A stretch of DNA of 64,000 nucleotides from positions 1 to 64,000 of the forward strand of contig JAFVBF010000075.1 in NCBI GenBank assembly GCA_017480145.1, read 5' to 3'. This DNA is from Bacteroidales bacterium. Lineage in GTDB: Bacteria; Bacteroidota; Bacteroidia; Bacteroidales; P3. The translations under genes and the position numbers were made by a program. Of this stretch, positions 54,480 through 63,961 are shown one piece after another (positions within the stretch are counted from its first letter, which is position 1; each line of letters opens with the position of its first letter). Under the pieces are notes generated by a model, which worked only from the letters and a program-made list of their open reading frames with translations, was not told where the DNA came from and searched no databases.

Positions 54480-55649
54480 TTATTTTTTCATGGCGTCGGC
54501 AATGCGTTGAAGGGCTTCCTGAAGGGTGGCTCTTGGACATCCGATGTTGAGGCGGAAACAGTTGCGGTAGGCTGTACCGCCAAATGTGGTTCCATCGTTG
54601 AGGGCCACGTGGGCGCAATCAAGAAGTCGGTGTAAGGTCTCTTCATGCGACCGTCCGTACGTATTGAAATCAAGCCAGGCCAAATAGGAGGCTTCTGGTA
54701 GGACTGCGCTCACTTCGGGCATTTCGCTTTGCAAAAAATCTTTCAAGAAAGCCACGTTTCCTGCCAGATAGTCCAGCATCTGACGTAGCCACTCATCTCC
54801 GTGAGCAAAAGCGGCTTGTGCACCAACATAGGCGAATATATTGCCATTGGCCACCTCGTAGGTCTCGAGATAGCCGAAAAAATGTTTACGCAAATCTTCA
54901 TTTCCAATGTAGCAGATGGAACTGCTAAGTCCAGCAATATTGAACGTCTTGGAGGGCGAAATGAACATTAAACTGTTGTCTGCCGCTGTTTGTAATACAG
55001 TAGGATAGGCGGTATGGGTGTGTCCTGGCAGCGTCAGATCGGCGTGTATTTCGTCATCGATCACCACGATGCCATTCCGTGTGCATATTTCGGCCACCTG
55101 TCGCAGGTCGTCGGGAGACCATACGGTACCCCCTGGATTATGTGGGTTGGCCAGTATCATCATCTTGCATCCCTTGGCAGCATCAGATAATTGGTCAAAG
55201 TCGATGGCAAAACGTCCATTTTTGATGCACAACGGGCACGGCACCAAAGTGCGCTGGCTTCCATTGGGTAGGTTGACAAAGGGTGGATAAACGGGGGTGA
55301 GAATTAGTATCCGGTCGGAGGGTTGTGTGAAGGCTTGTAGGGCAAAGGCTATTCCTGAAACGATGCCAGGAATAAAATGAAGATGTTTCTTTGCTGCCTC
55401 TACCTGGTAGTGACGCAGCAGCCACGACTGCATGGTAGAGAGGTATTCGTCAGTGGCGAACGCATATCCCAGAACCTCGTGTTCTGCGCGTTCACGAATG
55501 GCCTGCATCACAAAGTCAGGTGAACGGAAGTCCATGTCTGCCACCCACATAGGCATCAAGTCGGAACGACCGAAAAAATGGTGTAGCATATCATGTTTCA
55601 CACAGCCCGTGTGCCGGCGTTCTATAATCTCGTCAAAATTGTATGTCAT
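54480..55649 (-). CDS. PLP-dependent aminotransferase, MalY/PatB type
   Basis: 389 aa, class I/II fold. The N-terminal DEIIERRHTGCVKHDMLHHFFGR and WVADMDFRSPDFV, then the PLP-lysine region FISPSKTFNIAGLSSS, mark the MalY/PatB group, whose members act as cystathionine beta-lyases (C-S lyases) releasing homocysteine, pyruvate and ammonia. Exact activity is inferred. It is monocistronic on the minus strand and divergent from the ATP synthase genes. Confidence 0.9.
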   Translation of the reverse strand: MTYNFDEIIERRHTGCVKHDMLHHFFGRSDLMPMWVADMDFRSPDFVMQAIRERAEHEVLGYAFATDEYLSTMQSWLLRHYQVEAAKKHLHFIPGIVSGIAFALQAFTQPSDRILILTPVYPPFVNLPNGSQRTLVPCPLCIKNGRFAIDFDQLSDAAKGCKMMILANPHNPGGTVWSPDDLRQVAEICTRNGIVVIDDEIHADLTLPGHTHTAYPTVLQTAADNSLMFISPSKTFNIAGLSSSICYIGNEDLRKHFFGYLETYEVANGNIFAYVGAQAAFAHGDEWLRQMLDYLAGNVAFLKDFLQSEMPEVSAVLPEASYLAWLDFNTYGRSHEETLHRLLDCAHVALNDGTTFGGTAYRNCFRLNIGCPRATLQEALQRIADAMKK

Positions 55650-55795
55650 AGGGACTTTTTTTATGATGTTTGGTTGTCATAATTAACTACTAAAGTAAAA
55701 AAAATATTGCATACAAATATCTGATTATTATTATTGTAAGTTTTTTGCGGGTTTTGTAAAAATACCATATGTGTGTATTTTTCAATTCTTTTACT

Positions 55796-55803
55796 TATTT
55801 TTG
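55796..55803 (+). promoter_or_regulatory. -7 box for the atpEFHAG operon
   Basis: TATTTTTG fits TAnnTTTG. Start near 55810 gives a ~124-nt leader before atpE. This box shows that atpE begins its own transcript rather than following atpB. Confidence 0.5.
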
Positions 55804-55933
55804 TTTGCCTGATTCTTCTCCGCTGAGCTGCGTCGGTTTGGAATGGCTCATTGGGTCATACACACGCGTGCGGTTTGGAGTTGGATGAAAGGGAAAAAGT
55901 AACCAAGAAACTACAACTTTAAACTTAACTATT

Positions 55934-56191
55934 ATGACAAGTTTATTGATCTTTTTGCAGGCTGTGGCTGGTATAGCATGGGGCTATTTGGGTGCAGCCG
56001 TGGGAGCCGGTCTTGCCACCATTGGTGCTGGCATCGGTATCGGAAGAATTGGACAGGGAGCCATGGAAGGCATTGCCCGTCAGCCTGAGGCTATCGGCGA
56101 CATCCGCTCTACCATGATTATTGCTGCCGCCCTCGTCGAAGGTGTTGCCTTCTTCGCAGTGGTTATCTGCTTGTTGGTTGTCCTCAAGTAG
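55934..56191 (+). CDS. atpE: ATP synthase subunit c
   Basis: 85 aa, two membrane helices with a polar loop (EGIARQPEAIGDIRS) between. The c-ring subunit that carries the ion; the ion-binding carboxylate is the Glu in LVEGVAFF of helix 2. The residue after Glu is Gly, not Ser as in classical sodium-binding rings, so proton use is favoured. First gene of the cluster, but no atpB (subunit a) is next to it: the upstream neighbour is an unrelated, divergent aminotransferase gene. Confidence 0.95.
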   Translation: MTSLLIFLQAVAGIAWGYLGAAVGAGLATIGAGIGIGRIGQGAMEGIARQPEAIGDIRSTMIIAAALVEGVAFFAVVICLLVVLK

Positions 56192-56313
56192 TTTTTTTTC
56201 TTCCACCCGCAAAGGTGGCAGGGGTGCGCGATTGGCTCAGTTCTGCCACCTTTCAAAAAAAAACTAAATGATTCAGGCTTCCGCAAGGATGCTCTGGTTT
56301 AATTCGGAATAGA

Positions 56314-56820
56314 ATGAATAATCCCTTAATCAATCCTGGCCCGGGTACATTCGTTTGGATGCTGGTTTCCTTTGGCATTCTGGTCTTCATTTTGGCCAAA
56401 TGGGGCTGGCCGATGTTGCTCAAATCACTCAAAGAGCGTGAAGTGGCTATTGATAACGCACTGAATGCAGCAGAGAAAGCCAAGGAAGAAATGGCTCACC
56501 TACAGGCCAGCAATCAGGATTTGCTCCGCGAGGCAAAGAAAGAACGGGACGAAATGCTGCGTCATGCCCGTGCTACCAGTGATCAGATTATTGAAGATGC
56601 GCGAGCCAAGGCGGCGGAGGAAATCATCCGTATGCGTGAGGCTGCTTTAGAAAGTATCAAGAATGAGAAGCTGCGTGTCATGCACGATATGAAGAATCAG
56701 ATAGCGCAGTTTTCTATCGACATCGCCGAGAAATTAATTCGAACAGAACTATCTGATCGTCAGCGTGCTGATGCTTTTGTGAAAGGCGAGTTGGAAAGAA
56801 TCCAAAAGCAGTACGAATAA
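56314..56820 (+). CDS. atpF: ATP synthase subunit b
   Basis: 168 aa. A single N-terminal membrane helix (FVWMLVSFGILVFILAKWGWP, 13-33) is followed by a long charged coiled coil (REVAIDNALNAAEKAKEEMA onward) that forms the stator stalk. Normal length for b of this phylum. It lies 122 nt after atpE and 44 nt before atpH. Confidence 0.94.
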   Translation: MNNPLINPGPGTFVWMLVSFGILVFILAKWGWPMLLKSLKEREVAIDNALNAAEKAKEEMAHLQASNQDLLREAKKERDEMLRHARATSDQIIEDARAKAAEEIIRMREAALESIKNEKLRVMHDMKNQIAQFSIDIAEKLIRTELSDRQRADAFVKGELERIQKQYE

Positions 56821-56864
56821 AGGCCCCTCATCGGGCTAAGGCCCTTGTCGCTAAGATTATTTCA

Positions 56865-57428
56865 ATGGCTATGGATAACTACAAGGTAAGCAGGAATTAC
56901 GCTAAGGCACTCTTTGTGCTGGCCTCAGAAACTGACCAGCAGGGGATTGTGGCAGCCGATATGCGGCTGGTGAACGATGTGTTCTCCGAAAATCGCGAGC
57001 TTTACGTCATCTTCAACAATCCAGTCATCAAGCAGTCCAAAAAGGTTGCCATCATCGGTGAGCTTTTCGACCAGAGAGTATCTCAGCTTAGCCGTCTTTT
57101 CTTGCATTTTGTGGTGCGAAAAAAAAGAGTGGTCAATTTGAGAGGCATCAGTGCTGCATTTTTAGAAATGTATCGAGAAAGTCGTGGCGTTGTGTTGGCT
57201 GATATGTCCACATCCTATCCCGTGGATGCTGAGGTTATCAGCATGGTGGCAGAACTCGTGGCGCATGTGTCTGGCAAGGACGTGGAGGTAAATACCCATG
57301 TGGATGACCGTATCATTGGCGGCTTTGTAGTCAGGTTCGACAATAATATGTTCGATACTCGTATACGTACCCAAATCTCTAATTTGCGAAAGCAGTTTAG
57401 CGATAATGATTATGAGATGAAACTATAG
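56865..57428 (+). CDS. atpH: ATP synthase subunit delta
   Basis: 187 aa. N-terminal YKVSRNYAKALFVLASET matches the delta/OSCP start, with a helical N-domain and a C-terminal VDDRIIGGFVVRFDNNMFDTRIRTQI. It joins the F1 head to the b stalk. Two Met codons are close (Met1 and Met3), so the start may be 6 nt later. It is 91 nt before atpA. Confidence 0.94.
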   Translation: MAMDNYKVSRNYAKALFVLASETDQQGIVAADMRLVNDVFSENRELYVIFNNPVIKQSKKVAIIGELFDQRVSQLSRLFLHFVVRKKRVVNLRGISAAFLEMYRESRGVVLADMSTSYPVDAEVISMVAELVAHVSGKDVEVNTHVDDRIIGGFVVRFDNNMFDTRIRTQISNLRKQFSDNDYEMKL

Positions 57429-57519
57429 GTTTGTGGTCCGCATCAGGTGTGTCATCATATCCCCGCTGCGGCCTTCGTCTCTCAGGCAAATGATTTTGTA
57501 AAATAAAAAAATAGGATAT

Positions 57520-59103
57520 ATGTCAGAAATCAAACCTGCCGAAGTATCGGCGATTTTGAAGAAGCAATTGGCAGATGTCGAATTAGATGTCTCTCTTGAA
57601 GAGATTGGAACGGTTCTCTCCGTCGGCGACGGTATAGCTCGCGTCTATGGACTCAACAATGCTCAGTCAGGCGAATTGGTCGAGTTTACTTCGGGCGAGC
57701 AGGGCATCGTTCAGAATCTGGAAGAGGACAATGTCGGCGTGGTGATGCTGGCCGAGAGTAACACGATTAATGAAGGCGATGTTGTGAAACGGACTGGCCG
57801 TATCGCATCTGTCAAAGTTGGCGAACAACTTGTGGGACGCGTTATCAATACCATTGGTGAGCCTATCGATGGCAAAGGTCCCATTGAAGGTGAGTTGTTT
57901 GACATGCCTATTGAACGTAAGGCTCCAGGCGTCATTTTTCGTCAGCCAGTGGAGCAGCCGTTGCAGACGGGCATCAAAGCCATTGACTCGATGATTCCTA
58001 TCGGACGTGGTCAGCGTGAGTTGATTATCGGTGACCGCCAGACTGGTAAAACAGCTATCGCCATCGACACCATTATCAACCAGCGTGGTTTCTACGAGGC
58101 TGGCGACCCCGTCTATTGTATCTACGTGGCTTGTGGACAGAAGGGTTCCACGGTGGCAAACCTCGTGAAGAATCTGCAGGAGAAAGGGGCAATGGATTAC
58201 ACTATAATTGTCGCTGCTACGGCCTCCGACCCTGCTGCCATGCAGTTTTATGCTCCTTTTGCTGGTGCAGCCATTGGTGAGTATTTTCGTGATACTGGAC
58301 GCAATGCTTTAGTGATTTATGATGACCTTAGTAAGCAGGCTGTAGCCTATCGAGAGGTCTCCTTGCTACTCCGTCGTCCGCCGGGACGTGAGGCTTATCC
58401 TGGCGACGTGTTCTACCTGCATAGCCGCTTATTGGAGCGCGCTGCCCGTATCATCCAAAGTGATGAGATTGCTGCCAATATGAACGATCTCCCTGCCTCT
58501 CTCAAGGGTAAGGTAAAGGGTGGTGGCTCATTGACTGCATTGCCCATCATTGAAACTCAGGCAGGCGATGTTTCGGCCTATATTCCTACCAATGTTATTT
58601 CCATTACAGATGGGCAGATATTTTTGGAAACCAACTTGTTCAATTCCGGCGTCCGTCCTGCCATCAATGTGGGTATCTCGGTGTCTCGCGTGGGTGGCAA
58701 GGCTCAGATTAAGTCTATGAAGAAGATTGCGGGTTCGCTCAAGATGGACCAGGCTCAGTATCGCGAATTGGAGGCGTTCTCCAAGTTTGGTAGTGACTTG
58801 GATGCTGCTACAAAGGCTGTTCTGGACAAGGGTGCTCGCAATGTGGAAATTCTGAAACAGCCTCAGTACAGTCCCATGCCTGTCGAAGAGCAGGTTGCCA
58901 TCATCTATTGTGGTGTCAAGGGGCTGCTGCTTAAGGTCCCTGTGGACAAGGTCCGTAATTTCGAGAGTGAGTATCTGTTTTTCCTTAGAGAGAACCATAA
59001 GCCTCTGTTAGAAAATCTTCGTCAGGGCAAGTTGATTGATAATGATTTGGAAATCATGGAGTCCGTGGCCCGTGATTTGGCGGCGAAATACGCTAAAAAT
59101 TAA
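57520..59103 (+). CDS. atpA: ATP synthase subunit alpha
   Basis: 527 aa, usual alpha size. Non-catalytic nucleotide-binding subunit of F1. Walker A GDRQTGKT is near residue 172; the signature [20 protein letters not shown] is present. N-terminal beta-barrel, nucleotide-binding and C-terminal helical domains are all complete. A hairpin lies between this gene and atpG (see 59113-59140). Confidence 0.97.
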   Translation: MSEIKPAEVSAILKKQLADVELDVSLEEIGTVLSVGDGIARVYGLNNAQSGELVEFTSGEQGIVQNLEEDNVGVVMLAESNTINEGDVVKRTGRIASVKVGEQLVGRVINTIGEPIDGKGPIEGELFDMPIERKAPGVIFRQPVEQPLQTGIKAIDSMIPIGRGQRELIIGDRQTGKTAIAIDTIINQRGFYEAGDPVYCIYVACGQKGSTVANLVKNLQEKGAMDYTIIVAATASDPAAMQFYAPFAGAAIGEYFRDTGRNALVIYDDLSKQAVAYREVSLLLRRPPGREAYPGDVFYLHSRLLERAARIIQSDEIAANMNDLPASLKGKVKGGGSLTALPIIETQAGDVSAYIPTNVISITDGQIFLETNLFNSGVRPAINVGISVSRVGGKAQIKSMKKIAGSLKMDQAQYRELEAFSKFGSDLDAATKAVLDKGARNVEILKQPQYSPMPVEEQVAIIYCGVKGLLLKVPVDKVRNFESEYLFFLRENHKPLLENLRQGKLIDNDLEIMESVARDLAAKYAKN

Positions 59104-59112
59104 GAAAACAAT

Positions 59113-59140
59113 AAGCCGTATGGCATATGTCATACGGCTT
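59113..59140 (+). terminator. Hairpin in the atpA-atpG gap
   Basis: AAGCCGTATG (59113-59122) and CATACGGCTT (59131-59140) form a perfect 10-bp stem with an 8-nt loop. The T-tract is weak, so it could be a leaky terminator, an mRNA-stability element or a processing site. Confidence 0.45.
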
Positions 59141-59156
59141 TCTATGTAGTAAGAAA

Positions 59157-60035
59157 ATGGCTAATCTTAAAGAAGTCCGCACCCGTATTGCTTCTGTCAG
59201 CTCTACCCAGCAGATTACCTCTGCTATGAAGATGGTTTCCGCAGCCAAATTTCGCAGGGCACAGAACGCAATCCTCGCCATGCGACCCTATGCGCAGCAG
59301 TTGAATGCCATTGTGTCGGGCAGTGATGTGGCCGATGGAGTCAGAACACTTTACCATGATATTCGCAAATTAGATCGTGTACTGCTGATTGTTGTGGTGT
59401 CCAACAAAGGGTTGTGTGGAGCATTCAATGCCAATGTTCTTAAGGCCGCTACAGCTCGTATGGAACACTATCAGAAACAAAAGGTTGCCTCCATTGGTAT
59501 GATTACCTTGGGGAAACGGGCTACGGAGTTCTTTTCCAAGCAGAAGGGGCTGGTGTTGGCTTCCTATGATGAACTGTTGGACAATCCCACCTTCGACGCT
59601 GCGTGTGACATCTCCGAGCAGGTGATGCGAGATTTTTGTGCCAAACGCTATGACAGGGTCGAAATTATCTACAATCAGTTCAAAAATTCTATCACTCAGG
59701 TTCTCTCCACGGAGCAGTTCCTCCCTGTGCAGCCTGTCAGTGTGTCTGAAAAAGCTGTTGTCAAGGGGTTGCGCAATGATTATATATACGAGCCAGATAA
59801 GGAAACCGTGCTGAGGGATATGATTCCGTTGATGCTACGTTCTCAATTCTATCGGGTTGTACTTGACTCTGTTGCGGCAGAACATGGTGCCCGGATGACA
59901 GCCATGCAAAAAGCCACGGACAATGCCACTGAATTACTCAAGGATTTGAAACTTTCCTACAACAAGGCTCGTCAGTCGGCCATCACCAATGAAATTATCG
60001 AAATTGTTAGTGGCTCGGAGGCTTTGAAGGGATGA
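59157..60035 (+). CDS. atpG: ATP synthase subunit gamma
   Basis: 292 aa from the ATG at 59157. The in-frame Met at 59127 lies inside the hairpin and adds 10 residues that are not part of the family. The start NLKEVRTRIASVSSTQQITSAMKMVSAAK is classic, and the C-terminus KARQSAITNEIIEIVSGSEALKG closes it. It is the rotating central shaft. No atpC or atpD follows; the next gene is a C10 protease. Confidence 0.96.
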   Translation: MANLKEVRTRIASVSSTQQITSAMKMVSAAKFRRAQNAILAMRPYAQQLNAIVSGSDVADGVRTLYHDIRKLDRVLLIVVVSNKGLCGAFNANVLKAATARMEHYQKQKVASIGMITLGKRATEFFSKQKGLVLASYDELLDNPTFDAACDISEQVMRDFCAKRYDRVEIIYNQFKNSITQVLSTEQFLPVQPVSVSEKAVVKGLRNDYIYEPDKETVLRDMIPLMLRSQFYRVVLDSVAAEHGARMTAMQKATDNATELLKDLKLSYNKARQSAITNEIIEIVSGSEALKG

Positions 60036-60113
60036 GCACTATGGTACCCCGTCTGCAATAGTTTGCCATGAAGGGGAGGACTATCGAGAAATTTCAGATT
60101 CTTGCAGTATAGT

Positions 60114-62525
60114 ATGATGCGCAAGTCAACGTTTTTTATCCTTTTCGTGTCCCTATTGCTGTCCTCCTTGGCATCTCCCGTGGACACATTGACGGCTATT
60201 CGAGTGGCTGATGCGTTTCGTACTTCCAGGTCAGCCTCTCTTGCTCCAGGCGTATTGCAGAAGTCCGAGGCATTCGGGTTAGAGTATTTGTATCTGTTCA
60301 ATTATGGGGAGGATGAGGGTTTTGTGATAGTCTCTGCTGATGACAGGGCTTTGCCTGTATTGGCGTATGCCGCCAAAGGTCGTATTGATAGCGTCATGCC
60401 TCCTTCAGTTCTTTATTGGTTATCTTGCTACGACGAAGCTATCAGAATGGCGGTTCTTCATAATCTTCTTCCTGATGAAGAAACGGAAGGCATATGGTAT
60501 CAGGTGCTTCATGAGTCGGGATTGCCCAAGCCATCAAAGTCTGTTTCCCCCCTAATATCCAGTGCTTGGGATCAGAACGATTACTACAATAATCATTGTC
60601 CTATTAATCGTGCTTCGGGTAATCGTTATTCCGCTGGTTGTGTGGCTGTGGCCATGGGGCAGATTATGCGCTATTGGGAGCATCCCAAGGCTGGGCTTCG
60701 CGAGCACTCTTATAAGGATGCTTTGTCTGGTTGGCAATCGGCGGACTTTCGTCAGGCCAATTATAAATGGTCCAGGATGCCCGATAGATTGTCGGCGGCA
60801 AGTTCCAGTGCTCAGGTCGATGCAGTGGCCACATTGCTTTTCCATTGCGGTGTGGCGGTAGATATGGAGTATGCCCAGGAGGGTAGTGGAGCCTATATCA
60901 ATAGTTTTGGCAACGGTTCGCTCCCCTGTGCGGAACATGCTTTCCCTCGTTATTTTGATTATAAGTCTTCTATTCAGTCCGCCTATCGTGAGGACTATAC
61001 CCTTTCGGAATGGAGGAAAATCTTGAAGGATGAACTTCAGAGTGGGCGACCAGTCCTCTATGGCGCACGGAGCAATGAGGTGGGCGGTCATGCGTTCGTC
61101 TGTGATGGATTCAGTGGCGATTATTTCCATTTCAATTGGGGGTGGAGTGGCTCTTACGATGGTTATTACAGTGTTTCGGCCTTGTCCCCTCGGTTGTCGA
61201 GTCAGACGGCACCGTATTGTTCTTTTACAGATGATCATGCCCTGCTATTTGCTATAGAACCAAATGACCACCTAAGAGTTGATACTGCCCGTCTGACCTA
61301 TGTCGCCGAAGGAGAATCACATGATGTGGCCATAACATTGGCATCTGGATCTACTTCGCGTTGGTCTGCCAGTACGCCTGCCCACTGGCTCCATCTCTCG
61401 GTCTCTTCTGGGTTTGGTAATGGTAGCCGAACAATGGTTTCTATTCAGGCCGATGCCAATGATTCGGGGATGCCACGCAGTGATACCATCGTTATCCAGC
61501 AAGAGGATAGCCAGGTACGGATTATGGTATTCCAGTTGGGGTGTATGCAAGATGAAATGTGTCATCTTTCGGTGCGTATGACTGACGATTGCGCAGACAG
61601 TTGGAACTATGCTTATTTGGAAATACTCGATTCAGAAGGAGGAACCTATGGGCAGGCTCGCCTGCTCTCGGGGCAGGATACTGGCATGACAATTATCGGG
61701 GTCTGTCCTCAACATGCTAAGTTGGTGTGGCATAGTGGGGTGTGGGATGAAGAGTGTGGTTTTGCGGTGAGCTGCCCTAATGGTGGAACTCTTTATGAGC
61801 ATGGTGGGGGTAAAAGTTTGTCAGAAGGGATTTTGGTGCAGACAAAGAATCCCTGTTCTTGCAGTACTACTTTATACCGTTTGTATTCTCAAAGCAGCGA
61901 TAGCAGTCAAGGCGTTGTTTTTGGCGGAGGTGACTATGCTTGGGGAGACACTGCCGTAATGCGAGCACAAAGCCGAACGGGATTTCGCTTCCGTAGTTGG
62001 CAAGACGGCGACACTGCTAATCCCCGTTATGTGGTAGTGGATAGAGATGCCAACTATACTGCGTATTTTGAAATAAATGAATACCATGTTGTCGCTTCGG
62101 TCAGTGACGAGAGACAGGGATGGGTGTCTGGTGGTGGCATTTATTCTTATGGTGATAGTGCCATTTTGTGTGCGACTCCATTTTCAGGTTTTCGGTTCTC
62201 CCATTGGAGTGATGGCACTACTGATAGCCTATACTCTTTTGTGGTTATGGGTGATACAAGTTTGTTGGCCTTCTTTGATACTTTTCCGACCACGCCAGCC
62301 AGTATCACTAATATAATGCATTCCCCAATTGTTACCTATGTGTCTGGTGCCAACCTTATTGTGCGATGTTCTGCTGGTCTTCCTGTCAAGGTTTATGACT
62401 CGTTAGGCAGACGGGTGGCAACCTTTCGCATGGCGGGGGATGAAATCAGTATCCCAATAGTCCATCGTGGACTTTATGTGGTTTGCGTGGGTAGCGATTA
62501 TCGTCGTCGGCATATCCTTTTCTGA
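60114..62525 (+). CDS. C10 family cysteine peptidase with InlB-type repeats and sorting-like tail
   Basis: 803 aa from the ATG at 60114 (a second ATG follows at 60117). A signal peptide ends near LASPVD; a pro-domain (about 25-115) contains FGLEYLYLFNYGEDEGFVIVSADD. The streptopain-like catalytic domain has Cys176 in SAGCVAVAMGQI and His326 in GGHAFVCDGFSGDYFHFNWG. A BACON-like domain (about 390-480) and two InlB B-type repeats (GVVFGGGDYAWGDTAVM and GWVSGGGIYSYGDSAIL) follow, and a C-terminal tail with VKVYDSLGRRVATF and GLYVVCVG resembles a T9SS sorting domain. Related to the PrtT/interpain group; probably secreted and self-activating. Confidence 0.88.
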   Translation: MMRKSTFFILFVSLLLSSLASPVDTLTAIRVADAFRTSRSASLAPGVLQKSEAFGLEYLYLFNYGEDEGFVIVSADDRALPVLAYAAKGRIDSVMPPSVLYWLSCYDEAIRMAVLHNLLPDEETEGIWYQVLHESGLPKPSKSVSPLISSAWDQNDYYNNHCPINRASGNRYSAGCVAVAMGQIMRYWEHPKAGLREHSYKDALSGWQSADFRQANYKWSRMPDRLSAASSSAQVDAVATLLFHCGVAVDMEYAQEGSGAYINSFGNGSLPCAEHAFPRYFDYKSSIQSAYREDYTLSEWRKILKDELQSGRPVLYGARSNEVGGHAFVCDGFSGDYFHFNWGWSGSYDGYYSVSALSPRLSSQTAPYCSFTDDHALLFAIEPNDHLRVDTARLTYVAEGESHDVAITLASGSTSRWSASTPAHWLHLSVSSGFGNGSRTMVSIQADANDSGMPRSDTIVIQQEDSQVRIMVFQLGCMQDEMCHLSVRMTDDCADSWNYAYLEILDSEGGTYGQARLLSGQDTGMTIIGVCPQHAKLVWHSGVWDEECGFAVSCPNGGTLYEHGGGKSLSEGILVQTKNPCSCSTTLYRLYSQSSDSSQGVVFGGGDYAWGDTAVMRAQSRTGFRFRSWQDGDTANPRYVVVDRDANYTAYFEINEYHVVASVSDERQGWVSGGGIYSYGDSAILCATPFSGFRFSHWSDGTTDSLYSFVVMGDTSLLAFFDTFPTTPASITNIMHSPIVTYVSGANLIVRCSAGLPVKVYDSLGRRVATFRMAGDEISIPIVHRGLYVVCVGSDYRRRHILF

Positions 62526-62573
62526 TAGACGGACTCTCCGTGTTTGCCCAGACATCAATCCCATGAAGAAAAA

Positions 62574-62605
62574 TTTGGGAGGATACGATGGAAAATGTAC
62601 CTTTG
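62574..62605 (+). promoter_or_regulatory. Promoter of the sugar permease gene (TTTG-N20-TACCTTTG)
   Basis: TTTG (62574-62577), a 20-nt spacer, TACCTTTGC (62598-62606). Start near 62613, 83 nt before the ATG at 62696. Confidence 0.78.
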
Positions 62606-62695
62606 CATAGCCTATCAAGGCAAGTCCTGTGGAAATAATGCCATGCGTTTTCCCCCATTTCAGTAAGCAGTAAATAACCTATTAAATAAATCAAA

Positions 62696-63961
62696 ATGCA
62701 GAAACAAAATCAAAATTACACCATCCCGATTATCGTGATGTTCCTGCTATTTTTCATGATAGCCTTCGTAACCAACTTTGCAGGATCCATGGGCGTGATT
62801 GTTACTAATCAGTTTGGGGCCAGCAAGGCTTTGTCGCAGTTAGGTTCACTTGCCAATTTCATCGCATATGCCTGTATGGGCATTCCCGCAGGTCTCATCC
62901 TGAAACGTAAAGGATATAAATTCACGGCACTTTCTGCTGTTACTATCGGCCTCATGGGTGTCGCCATACAGTTCCTTTCGGGCTATATGCAGAGTTTTGC
63001 TGTCTATGTAGCAGGTGCTTTTGTCGCAGGATTTTCTATGTGCATGTTGAACATTGTGGTCAATCCTATGCTCAACACACTTGGTGGCGGTGGCAACCGA
63101 GGCAACCAGTTGGTACAGTTAGGTGGGTCATGCAACTCCATAGGTGGAACCATTGCCCCTATATTGCTGGGCTATTTGATTGGAGGTAGCATTGAGAATG
63201 CCACAGTAAGTTCTGCCGCTCCAGCCATGATTATAGCCATGTCTATTTTCGCTTTGGCATTTGTGGTCATTGTTCTCACCAAGATCCCCGAACCTCATAT
63301 GGAAACAGCCGAAGAGCGTCAGGCTCGCCGTAGCGGCACATTGACGAAGGATTCGCATAGCCCTTTGTCGTTCCGGCATTTCGTACTTGGTGCTATTGCC
63401 ATTTTCTTCTATGTGGGAGTAGAGGTCGGCATACCCAATATGTCTAACATTTATATGTCCGAAGACCCCAATGTGGGACCTGCTGTGGCGGGCACTTTTA
63501 TCGCTGCCTACTGGTTTTTGATGATGTGTGGTCGTCTGATTGGTGGTGCCATTGGCGGCAAGGTTTCGTCTAAGGCCATGTTGTCCACAGCCTCCATGGT
63601 TGCCATTCTTTTCATTCTTTGCCTCATCTTGATTCCCGAGTCGGTAACGGTGCATGTGCTTGGTGCTACGGTGCCTCTAAAAATGCTATTCATGTTTCTT
63701 ACGGGTCTTTGCACTTCGGTTATGTGGGGGGCTATTTTCAATTTGGCTGCCGATGGCTTGGGCAAATATACCCCCATGGCTTCGGGCATCTTCATGGCTT
63801 TGGTTTGTGGCGGTGGCATCCTTCCATTCATTCAGGGCCTTGTGGCCGATGGCATAGGTGTTATTGGTAGTTACTGGATTATTATTATTGGTCTGGCATA
63901 TATCCTCTTCTATGCTTTGGTCGGCAGTAAGAATGTGAATAAAGACATCCCTGTCGAATAG
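62696..63961 (+). CDS. MFS sugar permease, FHS (FucP/GluP-like) family
   Basis: 421 aa with 12 hydrophobic helices. It imports a sugar with protons. The N-terminal FFMIAFVTNFAGSMGVIV and IAYACMGIPAGLILKRKGYK, plus NIVVNPMLNTLGGGGNRG, match the fucose/glucose-galactose (FHS) group. A long inter-domain loop (about 200-225) separates the halves. No sugar-kinase or glycosidase gene is next to it within the window, so the substrate is unknown. Confidence 0.88.
   Translation: MQKQNQNYTIPIIVMFLLFFMIAFVTNFAGSMGVIVTNQFGASKALSQLGSLANFIAYACMGIPAGLILKRKGYKFTALSAVTIGLMGVAIQFLSGYMQSFAVYVAGAFVAGFSMCMLNIVVNPMLNTLGGGGNRGNQLVQLGGSCNSIGGTIAPILLGYLIGGSIENATVSSAAPAMIIAMSIFALAFVVIVLTKIPEPHMETAEERQARRSGTLTKDSHSPLSFRHFVLGAIAIFFYVGVEVGIPNMSNIYMSEDPNVGPAVAGTFIAAYWFLMMCGRLIGGAIGGKVSSKAMLSTASMVAILFILCLILIPESVTVHVLGATVPLKMLFMFLTGLCTSVMWGAIFNLAADGLGKYTPMASGIFMALVCGGGILPFIQGLVADGIGVIGSYWIIIIGLAYILFYALVGSKNVNKDIPVE

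Noticed and set aside
56130..56170. Sodium-binding motif in subunit c
   Set aside because: The conserved Glu is followed by Gly instead of Ser, so the sodium signature is incomplete and proton use is more likely.
60552..61238. 228-codon minus-strand frame inside the C10 protease gene
   Set aside because: Antisense to conserved catalytic-domain codons; no recognisable domain.
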